DNA from: Deltaproteobacteria bacterium
GTDB taxonomy: Bacteria; Desulfobacterota; Desulfuromonadia; Geobacterales; Pseudopelobacteraceae
NCBI GenBank assembly: GCA_014380135.1
Contig: JACMKN010000037.1
Coordinates: 1 to 42,871, forward strand
Length of the DNA: 42,871 nucleotides
Reading direction: 5' to 3'
Positions 1-10,259 of this stretch are shown piece by piece (positions within the stretch are counted from its first letter, which is position 1; every line of letters starts with the position of its first letter). Both the position numbers and the translations under genes were made by a program. Under the pieces are notes generated by a model, which saw only the letters and a program-made list of their open reading frames with translations, made no database searches and had not been told where the DNA came from.

Positions 1-834
1 ATGCGCAATGGTTCTCCCAAGCCGCTGGTTTTTAACCTGGTTCGCGACATCATTAAAATCAAGAGCCTGAAGTCGCGCATGCTCGCAAGCGGATACGGTT
101 TTATCAGGATTTCCCAGTTTCAGGAGCGAACCGGCATTGAATTCAAACAGGCTCTTCACGATCTTCATGCTACAGCGGGTGGCGAATTGAAGGGGTTGGT
201 GATCGACCTGCGCTATAACCCGGGTGGGCTGCTGGAGTCGTCGGTCGAGGTCGCCAACTGTTTTATCGGAGATGATATCAATAATACTGTGATCGTATCG
301 ATCAAGGGGCGCGGACGCGAACACAGTCGCACCTTTAATGCTACGCTGGGCGAAAAGGAAGCGCGCTATCCGATTGTTGTTCTGATCAACGGCGGCAGCG
401 CCAGCGCTTCGGAGATCGTGGCCGGCGCCCTGCAGGACCACAAGCGCGCCATCGTGATGGGCATGCAGAGCTTTGGCAAGGGCTCGGTGCAATCCGTCTT
501 TCCAATGAAGGGCAATGCCGCTCTCAAGCTGACTACGGCTCGCTATTACACCCCCAGCGGTCGCTCGATACAGGCCAAGGGAATTGTCCCGGACGTGGAG
601 GTGCCCAACATCACACCGTTGCCGGCAAAAGAGCAGGGGCTGGAGGTCAAGGAGAAAGATCTGGAAAAAAGCCTTGCTTCAGACGGCAAGCAGGACGCAC
701 CGCAACCAAAAATTCAAGAGTCGCCCCATGGCGGAGTTGCCAAAGATACCGACCTGAAGAAAGACTATCAGCTCAGAAGGGCGCTTGAATTGCTGCAGTC
801 CATCAGCATGTTGAAGGAAAAAGGATATAGATGA
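1..834 (+). CDS. ctpA: C-terminal processing peptidase (S41 family), 5'-truncated by window edge
   Basis: Tail-protease core 'GGSASASEIVAGALQDHKRAIVMG..SFGKGSVQ' with Ser/Lys catalytic context; ORF open at position 1, and the N-terminal 'RNGSPKPLVFNLVRDII' looks like the end of a PDZ region, so the true start is upstream. Confidence 0.9.
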   Translation: MRNGSPKPLVFNLVRDIIKIKSLKSRMLASGYGFIRISQFQERTGIEFKQALHDLHATAGGELKGLVIDLRYNPGGLLESSVEVANCFIGDDINNTVIVSIKGRGREHSRTFNATLGEKEARYPIVVLINGGSASASEIVAGALQDHKRAIVMGMQSFGKGSVQSVFPMKGNAALKLTTARYYTPSGRSIQAKGIVPDVEVPNITPLPAKEQGLEVKEKDLEKSLASDGKQDAPQPKIQESPHGGVAKDTDLKKDYQLRRALELLQSISMLKEKGYR

Positions 835-848
835 TTTTAATCAGGATT

Positions 849-873
849 CCGCGGGCTTCAGGCCAGCCCGCGG
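849..873. terminator. Hairpin between convergent genes (possible bidirectional terminator)
   Basis: Perfect 9-bp stem ccgcgggct / agcccgcgg, 7-nt loop; weak T-tract downstream. Confidence 0.5.
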
Positions 874-1088
874 TTTCTGAAAACCCTCATCAAAAGAACT
901 CCCAGGATCGAGAGACAGAGGCCCACACAAAGAATCAGGTAGCCGATTGAACGCCCCTCACCCCAGCCCCACAGATCCTTGTTTTTCATTAAAAAAATCA
1001 AGGCCAGGCCGCCAAAGGTGCCTATGCCGCCGATGATGTACACTGCAAAGGCGATGACCGCCAAGCCGATTCCATTTTTTTTCACCAT
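858..1088 (-). CDS. Small two-TM membrane protein, hypothetical
   Basis: 76-aa ORF with two hydrophobic segments (IGLAVIAFAVYIIGGIGTFGGLALIFLM; IGYLILCVGLCLSILGVLLM), upstream of trpC stop by about 20 bp. Confidence 0.6.
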   Translation of the reverse strand: MVKKNGIGLAVIAFAVYIIGGIGTFGGLALIFLMKNKDLWGWGEGRSIGYLILCVGLCLSILGVLLMRVFRNRGLA

Positions 1089-1109
1089 ATATTACTTCTC
1101 CCTGGCCTA

Positions 1110-1916
1110 TCAGTCGTTCAGTAATTCCTGCAGCTTTGCCCCGATATCGTTTTCCCGCATCATTGCTTCTCCGACCAGAAACGCCCTGGCTCCGTCGGCC
1201 TGCAGCCGTACGATGTCGGCCCGATTGTTGATGCCGCTCTCGGCCACCAGCAGACAATCTTCCGGCAGCAGGCGGGCCAGGCGACCGGTTGTGTCCAGAT
1301 CGGTCAGGAAGGTGCGCAAGTTGCGATTGTTGACGCCGATCAGTTTGCAGTCGGTCAGCAGGGCCGTTTCCAGCTCGGCCTCGTCGTGGACCTCCAGCAG
1401 CACATCCAGATGGTTTTCACTGGCAACGGCCTGGAACTCCCGCAATTGCTGGAGGTCGAGTATCGCGGCGATCAGCAGGATCGCATCGGCACCGGCTGCC
1501 CGGGCCTCGTAGATCTGGTAGGGATCGATGATGAAGTCCTTGCGCAGCAGCGGCAGGGAAACCGCCTCGCGGATCAGTGCCAGAAAGCGCAGGTGCCCCA
1601 GGAAGAACTTTTCATCGGTCAGCACCGACAGGCAGGTGGCGCCGTTGTCCTGGTAGGTGCTGGCAATATCCAGCGGATCAAAGTCGGGACGGATAATCCC
1701 CTTGCTGGGAGAGCCCTTTTTGACTTCGGCAATGATGGCTGTCCAGTTCGAGGCCGCCGCACTGCGCAGCGCCCGCTCAAAGCCGCGCGGTAAGTCTTCC
1801 AGGTCAAGTATGCGGGACTGTAGCTCGTTGATCGAAGCGGCCGCTTTGGCCGCTGCTACCTCTTTCTGTTTGTGGGCGACTATTTCTTTCAGGATATTGG
1901 GTGTGTCGGTTGTCAT
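1110..1916 (-). CDS. trpC: Indole-3-glycerol phosphate synthase
   Basis: IGPS motifs: 'IIAEVKKGSPSKG', 'LLRKDFIID', 'IGVNNRNLRTF', 'VAESGI'. Confidence 0.96.
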   Translation of the reverse strand: MTTDTPNILKEIVAHKQKEVAAAKAAASINELQSRILDLEDLPRGFERALRSAAASNWTAIIAEVKKGSPSKGIIRPDFDPLDIASTYQDNGATCLSVLTDEKFFLGHLRFLALIREAVSLPLLRKDFIIDPYQIYEARAAGADAILLIAAILDLQQLREFQAVASENHLDVLLEVHDEAELETALLTDCKLIGVNNRNLRTFLTDLDTTGRLARLLPEDCLLVAESGINNRADIVRLQADGARAFLVGEAMMRENDIGAKLQELLND

Positions 1917-2009
1917 GGTTTCATTACCTTTTATTTTTTTAACGCAATTGCCGATAATTGCAATGAAGAGTTTCAGCCAGCTTCTACGCGCGTTCCTCGT
2001 TCTATGAAA

Positions 2010-3065
2010 TCAACCCTGATTCGTCAGCGCCGCCAGTTTCTCCACCTGCTGCAGCGCCCGGCCGGAATCGATGGCCTCGGCGGCCAGGGCCATGCCTTCC
2101 GCAGGTGTGGCAGCCTTGCCGGCTGCCACCAGCGCATAGGCTGCGTTCAACAAAACGATATCGCGCCGTGGCCCCGTTTCCCCCTGCAGGACTGACTGTA
2201 CTATTTTAGCGTTGGCGACCGCATCGCCACCCTTGAGCGCCTCCATCGGACAACGGGAAAGTCCCAGTTGCTCGGGCGTGACGGAGCTCATCTTGATTCC
2301 GGCAGGGGTCACTTCGGCCACCAGAGTTTCGCCGGTCAGCGTCATCTCATCCATGCCGTCCGAGCCATGCACAACGAAACCATGCTTGCAGCCCAGTTTG
2401 TGCAGAACTCCGGCCAGCAATTCCACCAGTTCGGCCCGGTAGACGCCCATGACCTGGCAGTCGGCTCCGGCCGGGTTGGTGAGCGGACCAAGGATGTTGA
2501 AGATCGTGCGTATGCCGATCTCGCGGCGCGGACCGATAGCATGCTTCATGGCGCCGTGCAGGGCCGGGGCGAACAGGAAGCCGATGCCGATCTCGGCGAT
2601 GCAGTTTTCGACCGTTTCGGGGGTAACGTCCAGGTTGATGCCCAGTTTCTCCAGCACATCGGCGCTGCCGCAGGCCGAGGAAACCGAGCGGTTGCCGTGC
2701 TTGGCCACCTTGACACCGCAGGCCGAAACTACAAACGAAACGGTGGTGGAGATGTTGAAAGTATTGGTTCCGTCGCCGCCGGTGCCGACCACGTCCAGGA
2801 TCGTTTCCCGGTCGATGTTGATGTCGTCGCGGTCGATGTCCAGTACACCTCGGCCGACCCGGATCGGGGTGGCCCGTTCGCGCATGACCCGCGCGGCGCC
2901 GGCGATCTCTTCGACCGTTTCACCCTTCATGCGCAGGGCGGTAATGAAAGATCCGATCTGGGCCGGTGTGCATTCGCCCGACATGATCTGGTTCATGACT
3001 TCAATCATTTCACCTTCTGTCAGATTTTCCCTTTCGACAATCTTGGCAATCGCGTTTCTAATCAT
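2010..3065 (-). CDS. trpD: Anthranilate phosphoribosyltransferase
   Basis: '[21 protein letters not shown]', '[21 protein letters not shown]', '[11 protein letters not shown]'. Confidence 0.96.
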   Translation of the reverse strand: MIRNAIAKIVERENLTEGEMIEVMNQIMSGECTPAQIGSFITALRMKGETVEEIAGAARVMRERATPIRVGRGVLDIDRDDINIDRETILDVVGTGGDGTNTFNISTTVSFVVSACGVKVAKHGNRSVSSACGSADVLEKLGINLDVTPETVENCIAEIGIGFLFAPALHGAMKHAIGPRREIGIRTIFNILGPLTNPAGADCQVMGVYRAELVELLAGVLHKLGCKHGFVVHGSDGMDEMTLTGETLVAEVTPAGIKMSSVTPEQLGLSRCPMEALKGGDAVANAKIVQSVLQGETGPRRDIVLLNAAYALVAAGKAATPAEGMALAAEAIDSGRALQQVEKLAALTNQG

Positions 3066-3093
3066 AACAAATCCTCACGTTTTATCGGTTCGG

Positions 3094-3123
3094 GTAAAAA
3101 AATGGGGATGTGTTAGCATCCCC
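3094..3123 (-). terminator. Rho-independent terminator (REC gene) or leader hairpin for trpD
   Basis: Minus strand GGGGATG-CTAACA-CATCCCC followed by ATTTTTTT; stem arms at 3104-3110 and 3117-3123. Confidence 0.8.
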
Positions 3124-3158
3124 GTCTGCAAGTATTATTTCTGTGGTTTAGACAGTTC

Positions 3159-4391
3159 CTACTGACCTTCCCTGATCTTGCGGATGGCTTCTTTGATCAG
3201 CGCTTCGGCCAGGTCCGGGACTACTTCCCAAACGATCCGTTCGATAACCTCTTTTGAAGCTGCCGAGATGGCCGATTTTAGCTGATCCTCGCTCAATGCA
3301 GCCGGAACTACGGCAAGCGCCGGAAACTCGCCGGCAGGAAGCGCCCAGGGTGTTGAAAACTCCGGAGTGGTAGTCTGATCAGGCTGGAGCTGTTCTTCAC
3401 CGGATGCCAGTGGAGTTGATAAAGCTGGAGCCGGTTCGTCAAAAGAAGAAGAGACAGGCTGCGCAACGCTGAACTCCGCTGCTGCAGTTTCGACAAACGG
3501 AGCAGAAACAGGTGCAGCAATTGTGCTTGTCTGGAGCGGTTCGTCATCTTCAAACGCAATATCGCCGAAGGCAGAATCCCGTGTGTGGGATGTCTGCTCG
3601 CTGTAAGCGCTAACAGGAAGATCCGGGACGGTTTCTTCTTCAAATTCGAAGGTGTGCTCTTCGACCGGGATCCACTGGGATCCTGTATTCTGTGGTGACG
3701 CGTCCGGTACAGCGGCCGGTTGCACAAGTTGAGAACCGGATTCTTCATTGACTATTGCAAAGACATCCGGCTCAGCGGCAAATTCAAAAGGTGCTGCAGT
3801 CTGGGCAGCAGCAAACTGCGCGGCTTCGGCTGTTGGGGTGACCGGTGATTCAATCTCGGGGGTGAACGCTCCCCAAATGTCGGTAGGGGCAAATGTTTGT
3901 GTCGTTGCAGTCTGCTGAGCAAAGACCGGCGTTTCTGAAGCCTCTGCAAATGTGGTCGAAATGACATGAGGAGTTGAATCAACAGGAGTTTGCAGTGGTG
4001 GAACTGCGTGCTCACGTGCCGCGCCAAGTTCCGCCAGTTCCTTTACCTTGTTCACGATCTGTTGTGATTCAAATGGTTTCGCCAGGAAATCGTCTGCGCC
4101 GCATTTTTTAGCCTTCTCCTCATCAAAAGGCTCGAAAGAGCCGGTCAAAATCAGGATCGGCTTGTTTGCCAGGGCAGGAGTGGCTCGAACCGCTTCAGAA
4201 ACTTCATAGCCGGTCATTCCCGGCATAAGGGCATCTATCAATAAAACATCCGGACAAATCTCGCGGGCCTTCTCGATGGCAGATTTGCCGTTATCGACGA
4301 TCGTAAGGGAATAATCTTCTCCTCCGAAAATGATGCCGATTACCTTCTGAATAGTGATACTGTCGTCGGCGACCAGCAATTTAATGCTCAT
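3159..4391 (-). CDS. Response regulator: N-terminal REC, long Pro/Ala/Glu-rich linker, conserved amphipathic C-terminus
   Basis: REC signature 'KLLVADDSITIQKVI...VLLIDALMPGMTGYEV...ILILTG...KPF'; low-complexity linker; tail 'VIERIVWEVVPDLAEALIKEAIRKIREGQ'. Confidence 0.9.
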   Translation of the reverse strand: MSIKLLVADDSITIQKVIGIIFGGEDYSLTIVDNGKSAIEKAREICPDVLLIDALMPGMTGYEVSEAVRATPALANKPILILTGSFEPFDEEKAKKCGADDFLAKPFESQQIVNKVKELAELGAAREHAVPPLQTPVDSTPHVISTTFAEASETPVFAQQTATTQTFAPTDIWGAFTPEIESPVTPTAEAAQFAAAQTAAPFEFAAEPDVFAIVNEESGSQLVQPAAVPDASPQNTGSQWIPVEEHTFEFEEETVPDLPVSAYSEQTSHTRDSAFGDIAFEDDEPLQTSTIAAPVSAPFVETAAAEFSVAQPVSSSFDEPAPALSTPLASGEEQLQPDQTTTPEFSTPWALPAGEFPALAVVPAALSEDQLKSAISAASKEVIERIVWEVVPDLAEALIKEAIRKIREGQ

Positions 4392-4480
4392 CGATCCCTC
4401 CCTTGCTGAGTGGATACGGAAGAATTTGAATGCCGAAAATAACTAGCACAGGAGTGGTAACGTGTCAAGTTATTAACGTT

Positions 4481-5659
4481 TTAGGGGTTTTTCACGTTTC
4501 CCAGGATTTCGTCGGTCATTTTAGGATGGGAAAAAATCGAAACAGCCAAGGTAGATATATCACTTCTGAGTCTGTTAAATTGCCGCACATCCTGATAGTC
4601 CAGGCGAATCGTCAGCAGGATCACAAACAAATCCTGCTCCGGGTCGATCCAGATTGAAGAACCGCTGTAACCGGTATGTCCAAATGACATGTCCGAAAAG
4701 TGGTTACCACGTGGAGCGGAAAAGGGGGAGTTGATGTCCCACCCCAAGCCCCTGACGATGCGGCCGTTACTGTAAAAGTAGGGTGCTGTCATCTGTGCCA
4801 CAACGCGATTGCTGAATAACTGTGTTCCATTGTATCTGCCCTGGTTAAGGATCATGGCGGCAAATCTGGATAAATCTGCTGCATTGCTGAACAGACCCGC
4901 ATGACCGGCTACTCCGCCCAGTCTTTGTGCATTTGTGTCCTGAACAACTCCTGCCAGAAGCATCTTGTTGCTTCCGGTCGTTGGGGCAATTGATACGGAC
5001 ATCCGGGACTGCGGCAGAAACATGGTGTCGGCCATACCGATCGGGGCATAGATGTGTTCTGCACAGAACTTGTCCAGGGAAGTGCCGGTCACTCGCTGAA
5101 CCAGTTCGCCCAGTAGTATGAAATTTATGTCGGCGTAACGGAAACGATTGCCGGGAGTTTTTCCGTTGTTTTGGGCCGCTGTCTTTTTCAGAGTGTTATT
5201 GAGCGAATCATCGCTTGGAATATCCATGTCATCAATTCCTGATGTGTGGGTCAGCAGATTGAGAATCGTAATATCTTCGCAAGCGGAACCTTCCAGTTCA
5301 GGAAACCAGCGGGTCAGTGGGTCCAGCAGATTGATTCGGCCGTTTTCAAGCAGTTTCATAATAGCCGGGGTTGTTGCAATGACCTTGGTCAGCGAGGCTA
5401 TGTCGAATAATGTCCGCTCTGTCAGTTGGGGGGATTCGGGGGGCGGGAAAAGTCGGCCGAGGCTTGTGCTGTAGAGCAGACCTCTGTGGTTGCCGACCGC
5501 AACTACGCCACCGGCGATCAGTCCCCGGCGGATGGCATTGTCCAGCATGAAGTCAATCGATGAGGCTCTTCCGGCATCCATCAGTTCGTCTGTGGCGTAC
5601 AGCAGGGCGGTGGGGGATAAGATGATGGAGAGTGTGAAACAAATCAGGAGAAGGCGCAC
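4481..5659 (-). CDS. Beta-lactamase/transpeptidase-fold serine hydrolase, secreted
   Basis: Signal peptide-like N-terminus; SxxK 'SLTK'; 'FGHTGYSGSSIWIDP' motif typical of class C-like hydrolases. Confidence 0.88.
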   Translation of the reverse strand: MRLLLICFTLSIILSPTALLYATDELMDAGRASSIDFMLDNAIRRGLIAGGVVAVGNHRGLLYSTSLGRLFPPPESPQLTERTLFDIASLTKVIATTPAIMKLLENGRINLLDPLTRWFPELEGSACEDITILNLLTHTSGIDDMDIPSDDSLNNTLKKTAAQNNGKTPGNRFRYADINFILLGELVQRVTGTSLDKFCAEHIYAPIGMADTMFLPQSRMSVSIAPTTGSNKMLLAGVVQDTNAQRLGGVAGHAGLFSNAADLSRFAAMILNQGRYNGTQLFSNRVVAQMTAPYFYSNGRIVRGLGWDINSPFSAPRGNHFSDMSFGHTGYSGSSIWIDPEQDLFVILLTIRLDYQDVRQFNRLRSDISTLAVSIFSHPKMTDEILGNVKNP

Positions 5660-5682
5660 GCTATGTAACCCCGGTATGCGAT

Positions 5683-5709
5683 AAAAAAGCCTCCCAGATG
5701 CGGAGGCTT
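5683..5709 (-). terminator. Rho-independent terminator downstream of argJ
   Basis: Minus strand AAGCCTCC..GGAGGCTT followed by TTTTTTAT. Confidence 0.75.
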
Positions 5710-5737
5710 CGAGAGTTGTTTCTGTTCCGGCTGGAAA

Positions 5738-6919
5738 TCAAGTCCGATAATCGGCGTTGATGCTGACATATTCATGTGACAGATCTGATGTATATACGGT
5801 GGCTGCACCGCTTCCGAGTCCAAGTTCCACCGTGACGGTAAATTCAGCTTTTTTCAATACTTCTGTGCCGCGCGCTTCTGCATCTCCTCCGGCAAAAATG
5901 CCGTTTTGTGCCATGAAAACATCGTCAAAGCGGAGTGAAAGCCGCGACTGGTCAACCGCTGCACCGGAATACCCGACCGCCGCAAAAATGCGTCCCCAGT
6001 TAGCGTCCTGACCGAAAAAAGCGGTTTTGACCAGACTGGAGTTGGCGATGGACATGGCGGCCCGCTTGGCGTCGGAATCGGAGGACGCGCCGGTAACCCG
6101 GATCTCGACAAACTTGGTTGCCCCTTCGCCGTCCTTGACAATCTGCTTGGCCAGCGAGAGCAGCACGTCGCGCAGAAGAGCTTCAAAGGCATCTCCCTCG
6201 GGCGTTGCGCTGATTATTAGCGGATTGCAGGCCATGCCGTTGGCCATTATCAGGCAGGTGTCATTGGTGGACATGTCACCATCAACGGTAATGGCATTGA
6301 ATGATGTATCGACTGCCCGGCGGAATACCTGTCGCAGAAAGACTGGCTCGACGTTGGCATCGGTGATGATGAAGGAAAGCATGGTGGCCATGTTGGGCAT
6401 GATCATGCCGGAACCTTTGGCAATGCCCGCTACGGTATAGCCGACGCCGCCCGCTTCTCCGCTGCGTGCTTCCATCTTTGGAAATGTGTCGGTAGTCATG
6501 ATCGCCTGGGCGATATCGTCGAGAGTGCCGGAAGGCAGTCCTTCTACCAGACCTGGAAGCGCTGCCTTGATCCGATCCAGCGGCATCTGTACACCGATGA
6601 CTCCCGTGGATGAAACCTGTACGGCTTCATCTGAAATGACGAGTTCGGCTGCAACCAGATGTGATGTCTCTTTGGCAACGAGCAGGCCCTGCTCACCGGT
6701 GCAGGCGTTTGCATTGCCGCTGTTAACCAGCAGGGCCTGGGCGGTTCCGGTTTTAATCCGCTCTTCCGATAAAAGTACCGGAGCCGCTTTGACCTTGTTG
6801 ACGGTAAATACGGCGCAGGCTACGGCCGGGACCTCGGTAAATATCAACGCCAGGTCTTTGCGGCCTGGTTTTTTTATGGCTGCCTCAACGGCAGAGAACT
6901 GAAATCCCTTAATATCCAT
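5738..6919 (-). CDS. argJ: Bifunctional glutamate N-acetyltransferase/ornithine acetyltransferase
   Basis: 'MTTDTFPK' autocleavage-region motif, 'KGSGMIMPNMATMLSFI', 'QDANWGRI'. Confidence 0.96.
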   Translation of the reverse strand: MDIKGFQFSAVEAAIKKPGRKDLALIFTEVPAVACAVFTVNKVKAAPVLLSEERIKTGTAQALLVNSGNANACTGEQGLLVAKETSHLVAAELVISDEAVQVSSTGVIGVQMPLDRIKAALPGLVEGLPSGTLDDIAQAIMTTDTFPKMEARSGEAGGVGYTVAGIAKGSGMIMPNMATMLSFIITDANVEPVFLRQVFRRAVDTSFNAITVDGDMSTNDTCLIMANGMACNPLIISATPEGDAFEALLRDVLLSLAKQIVKDGEGATKFVEIRVTGASSDSDAKRAAMSIANSSLVKTAFFGQDANWGRIFAAVGYSGAAVDQSRLSLRFDDVFMAQNGIFAGGDAEARGTEVLKKAEFTVTVELGLGSGAATVYTSDLSHEYVSINADYRT

Positions 6920-6968
6920 TTCACCCTCGAAGAATCAGATTGGAGAATAAACCTGATCCCACCTGATC

Positions 6969-9662
6969 TTATTTGCCGCAGCACTTTTTATACTTTTTTC
7001 CGCTCCCGCATGGGCAGATGTCATTTCTGCCGGCGGTCTTCTGGCTTTTGGCCGGTTCCTGAACCCGTTCGTCGTCTCCGACCAGGTTGAATATCAGTTT
7101 TTTGCTGCGCTGTTCTTCAGCAATTTCTTCAATTTCTTCACCACCATGATCAAGCTGGACCCAGTAAATCCGCTCGACAACTTCTTCGCGGATCCGGATC
7201 ATCAAATCCATGAAAAGGTTGTAGGCTTCTCTCTTGTATTCCTGTTTGGGATCTTTCTGGCCGTAACCGCGCAGGCCGATGCCTTCCTTGAGATGATCGA
7301 TATTCAACAGATGATCCTTCCAGTGGCTGTCAATGGCCTGCAACATCATGACCTTGATCAGATGGTCAATCAGTTCATCTCCCATTTCCTGGACTTTGGA
7401 ATCAAAGATGGCCTGTGCCTGCTCTTTGAGAGTGTCGCTGAAGTTGACCGGGGTGAGTCTGTTCAGTAAATCGCCGGGGAGGTCGAGTTGCAGATTGAAG
7501 CACTTGAAAACCATCTCGCCAATTCCCTGCCAATCCCATTCCTGGGCCGGGGTTTTTTCGATGGCGTAGGTTGCTACGATATCGTCGATAGTTTCGTCCA
7601 GCATCTCGAGAAAACTCTCTCTGATCGCCTGACCGGCCAGAATTTCCCGGCGCTGGGTGTAGATGACCTCGCGCTGTTTATTCATGACGTCATCATATTC
7701 AATCAGATGCTTGCGAATATCAAAGTTATGGGCCTCGACCTTTTTCTGCGCATTTTCAATGGATTTGGTGATCATGATGTGGGTAATAGCTTCACCCTCT
7801 TCGATCTTCAGCAGATCCATTATCTTGGAAACGCGCTCGGATCCGAAAATTCGCAGCAGGTCATCCTCCAGCGACAGGTAGAACTTTGATGAGCCTGGGT
7901 CTCCCTGACGTCCGGAACGGCCACGCAACTGGTTGTCGATCCGGCGTGATTCGTGACGTTCGGTGCCGAGAATGTGAAGACCGCCCAGTTTGGTGACTTC
8001 ATCGTGTTCCGCAGCACATTCGGCCTTGAATTTCTGGATAATCTCCTGATATTGCTCATCTGTGGCTTCAGGATTGGCTTTCAACCATTGCTTGGCCATG
8101 GCTTCCGGGTTTCCGCCCAGAACGATATCGGTGCCGCGCCCGGCCATGTTGGTGGCAATCATGATGGCACCTTTGCGCCCCGCCTGGGAAACAATTTCAG
8201 CCTCACGTTCGTGCTGTTTGGCATTTAGTACATTATGCGGGATGCCCTGCTGCTTCAAAAGTTCGGACAGCACTTCCGATTTTTCGATCGAGATCGTACC
8301 GACCAGGCATGGCTGTCCGGCGGTGTAATGCTCTTTTATGTCCTCAATAACAGCTTTGAACTTCTCCATTTCGGTCTTGTAAATTACATCAGGGAAATCC
8401 GGCCGAAGGAGAGGGCGATTGGTTGGAATAACAGTCACGGCCAGCTTGTATATCTTGTGGAATTCTTCGGCCTCGGTGTCGGCAGTTCCGGTCATGCCCG
8501 AAAGCTTGGCGTACATGCGGAAATAGTTCTGGAAGGTGATGGTCGCCAGAGTCTGATTCTCGTTTTCAATATTGACCCCTTCCTTGGCTTCGATGGCCTG
8601 GTGCAGCCCATCCGACCATCGGCGTCCCGGCATGAGGCGCCCGGTAAACTCGTCGACAATCATTACTTCGCCGTCTTTTACAACGTAGTCAACGTCACGC
8701 TTGTACATGGAATGGGCTCGCAGCGCCTGGTTGACGTGGTGAAGGATCTCGATGTTACGCGGGTCATACAGGTTATCAATTTTGAGCAGTTTTTCTACCT
8801 TAAGGACGCCTTGTTCCGTCAAGGTCGAACTCTTGGCCTTTTCATCAATGGTGTAATCGCCGCTGTACTGTTTGCGCTTGCCGGAAAGGGTATTTGCTTC
8901 TACTTCGATAGCCTCACCCTTTTCCAGCTTGGGTATAATACTGTTGATGAGATAGTATTTGTCGGTTGACTCTTCCGTAGGACCGGAAATAATCAAAGGT
9001 GTTCTGGCTTCGTCGATCAGGATCGAGTCAACCTCGTCAACAATGGCATAATTAAAACCGCGCTGAACATAATCATCCAGGTCAAACTTCATATTGTCGC
9101 GGAGGTAATCGAAGCCGAATTCGTTGTTTGTTCCATAGGTAATGTCTGCGGCATAGTTAAGGCGTCGTTGTTCGTCTTCGATGCCGTGGACGATAATACC
9201 CACGCTTAATCCCAGAAAGCTGTACAGCCTGCCCATCCACTCGGAGTCGCGCTTTGCCAGATAGTCGTTGACGGTTACGACATGGACACCTTTGCCGGAA
9301 ATGGCATTAAGGTAGGCGGGCAGGGTGGCAACCAGAGTCTTGCCTTCTCCGGTTTTCATCTCGGCAATCTTTCCGGAGTGCAGCACCATTCCACCGATCA
9401 GCTGTACATCGAAGTGGCGCATCCCCAGAATGCGCTTTCCGGCTTCGCGACAGACGGCAAATGCTTCGGGCAGCAGCAGATCCAGTGACTCGCCTTTGGT
9501 GTGCCGCTCCTTGAACTCAGATGTCTTGTTTTTAAGTTGCTCATCGGACAGTTTGGAAACAGAAGACTCCAGGCTATTGATCTTTTCAACGATCGGCCAC
9601 ATTTTTTTAAGCTCACGCTCATTCTTGCTACCGATGAATTTCTTGATGAGGGAACTGAACAT
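6969..9662 (-). CDS. secA: Preprotein translocase subunit SecA
   Basis: Start placed at internal Met ([11 protein letters not shown], 24 codons inside the ORF-track entry); '[19 protein letters not shown]', '[20 protein letters not shown]', C-terminal Zn motif '[14 protein letters not shown]'. Confidence 0.97.
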   Translation of the reverse strand: MFSSLIKKFIGSKNERELKKMWPIVEKINSLESSVSKLSDEQLKNKTSEFKERHTKGESLDLLLPEAFAVCREAGKRILGMRHFDVQLIGGMVLHSGKIAEMKTGEGKTLVATLPAYLNAISGKGVHVVTVNDYLAKRDSEWMGRLYSFLGLSVGIIVHGIEDEQRRLNYAADITYGTNNEFGFDYLRDNMKFDLDDYVQRGFNYAIVDEVDSILIDEARTPLIISGPTEESTDKYYLINSIIPKLEKGEAIEVEANTLSGKRKQYSGDYTIDEKAKSSTLTEQGVLKVEKLLKIDNLYDPRNIEILHHVNQALRAHSMYKRDVDYVVKDGEVMIVDEFTGRLMPGRRWSDGLHQAIEAKEGVNIENENQTLATITFQNYFRMYAKLSGMTGTADTEAEEFHKIYKLAVTVIPTNRPLLRPDFPDVIYKTEMEKFKAVIEDIKEHYTAGQPCLVGTISIEKSEVLSELLKQQGIPHNVLNAKQHEREAEIVSQAGRKGAIMIATNMAGRGTDIVLGGNPEAMAKQWLKANPEATDEQYQEIIQKFKAECAAEHDEVTKLGGLHILGTERHESRRIDNQLRGRSGRQGDPGSSKFYLSLEDDLLRIFGSERVSKIMDLLKIEEGEAITHIMITKSIENAQKKVEAHNFDIRKHLIEYDDVMNKQREVIYTQRREILAGQAIRESFLEMLDETIDDIVATYAIEKTPAQEWDWQGIGEMVFKCFNLQLDLPGDLLNRLTPVNFSDTLKEQAQAIFDSKVQEMGDELIDHLIKVMMLQAIDSHWKDHLLNIDHLKEGIGLRGYGQKDPKQEYKREAYNLFMDLMIRIREEVVERIYWVQLDHGGEEIEEIAEEQRSKKLIFNLVGDDERVQEPAKSQKTAGRNDICPCGSGKKYKKCCGK

Positions 9663-9921
9663 TCGCTTATCTCCTGCAGTTTGGATAGTCACAAAATAGC
9701 TTGATAGAATAGCATGTATTAGGTTTATGCTCAATAAAAAATGATGCAGTAGCGTGCTTGAGCTGATTGATATATTTATTCCGGATCGGCATGATTTGTG
9801 ACGTTAATAAAATGAAAACAGCAGTTTTTTTTGCATACAAACTTTAAAAACTATGATATTGATTAGATAAATTGAAGTTAGAGCTTGTCAAGAATTATAG
9901 TACTTTACATAAATTAAATAA

Positions 9922-9952
9922 CGAGTTCGAACACTCGTGGTATCATGAGTGT
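9922..9952 (+). promoter_or_regulatory. Overlapping alternative hairpins in the 5' UTR region of the cold-shock gene
   Basis: CGAGT(9922-9926)/ACTCG(9933-9937), versus ACACTCGTG(9931-9939)/CATGAGTGT(9944-9952, one G-U); both use ACTCG. Confidence 0.4.
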
Positions 9953-9983
9953 ATTACACAAGCAGGACAGAAGGAGAAGTGGC

Positions 9984-10184
9984 ATGACAACAGGCAGAGT
10001 AAAGTGGTTTAACGACAGCAAAGGTTTCGGTTTTCTTGAGCAGGAGCAGGGCGAGGATATTTTCGTACACTTCTCCGCTATTTCTGGTGAAGGTTTCAAA
10101 TCCTTGGCTGAAGGCGATGCGGTTAGTTTCGATATCGTCAAAGGGCCTAAAGGGCTGCAGGCAGCCAATGTAACACGGATTTAA
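9984..10184 (+). CDS. Cold-shock domain protein
   Basis: [33 protein letters not shown] (RNP1/RNP2); start at ATG 9984 after 'gaaggagaag' RBS. Confidence 0.95.
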   Translation: MTTGRVKWFNDSKGFGFLEQEQGEDIFVHFSAISGEGFKSLAEGDAVSFDIVKGPKGLQAANVTRI

Positions 10185-10205
10185 ACAAGCCTATTACCGC
10201 TACAC

Positions 10206-10236
10206 AAAAGCCCCGGCAAAACCGGGGCTTTTGTTT
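10206..10236 (+). terminator. Rho-independent terminator after csp (also symmetric for ychF)
   Basis: aaaagccccgg-caaaa-ccggggctttt then gtttt. Confidence 0.9.
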
Positions 10237-10259
10237 TCCAAACTTTTAATAATCAGGAA

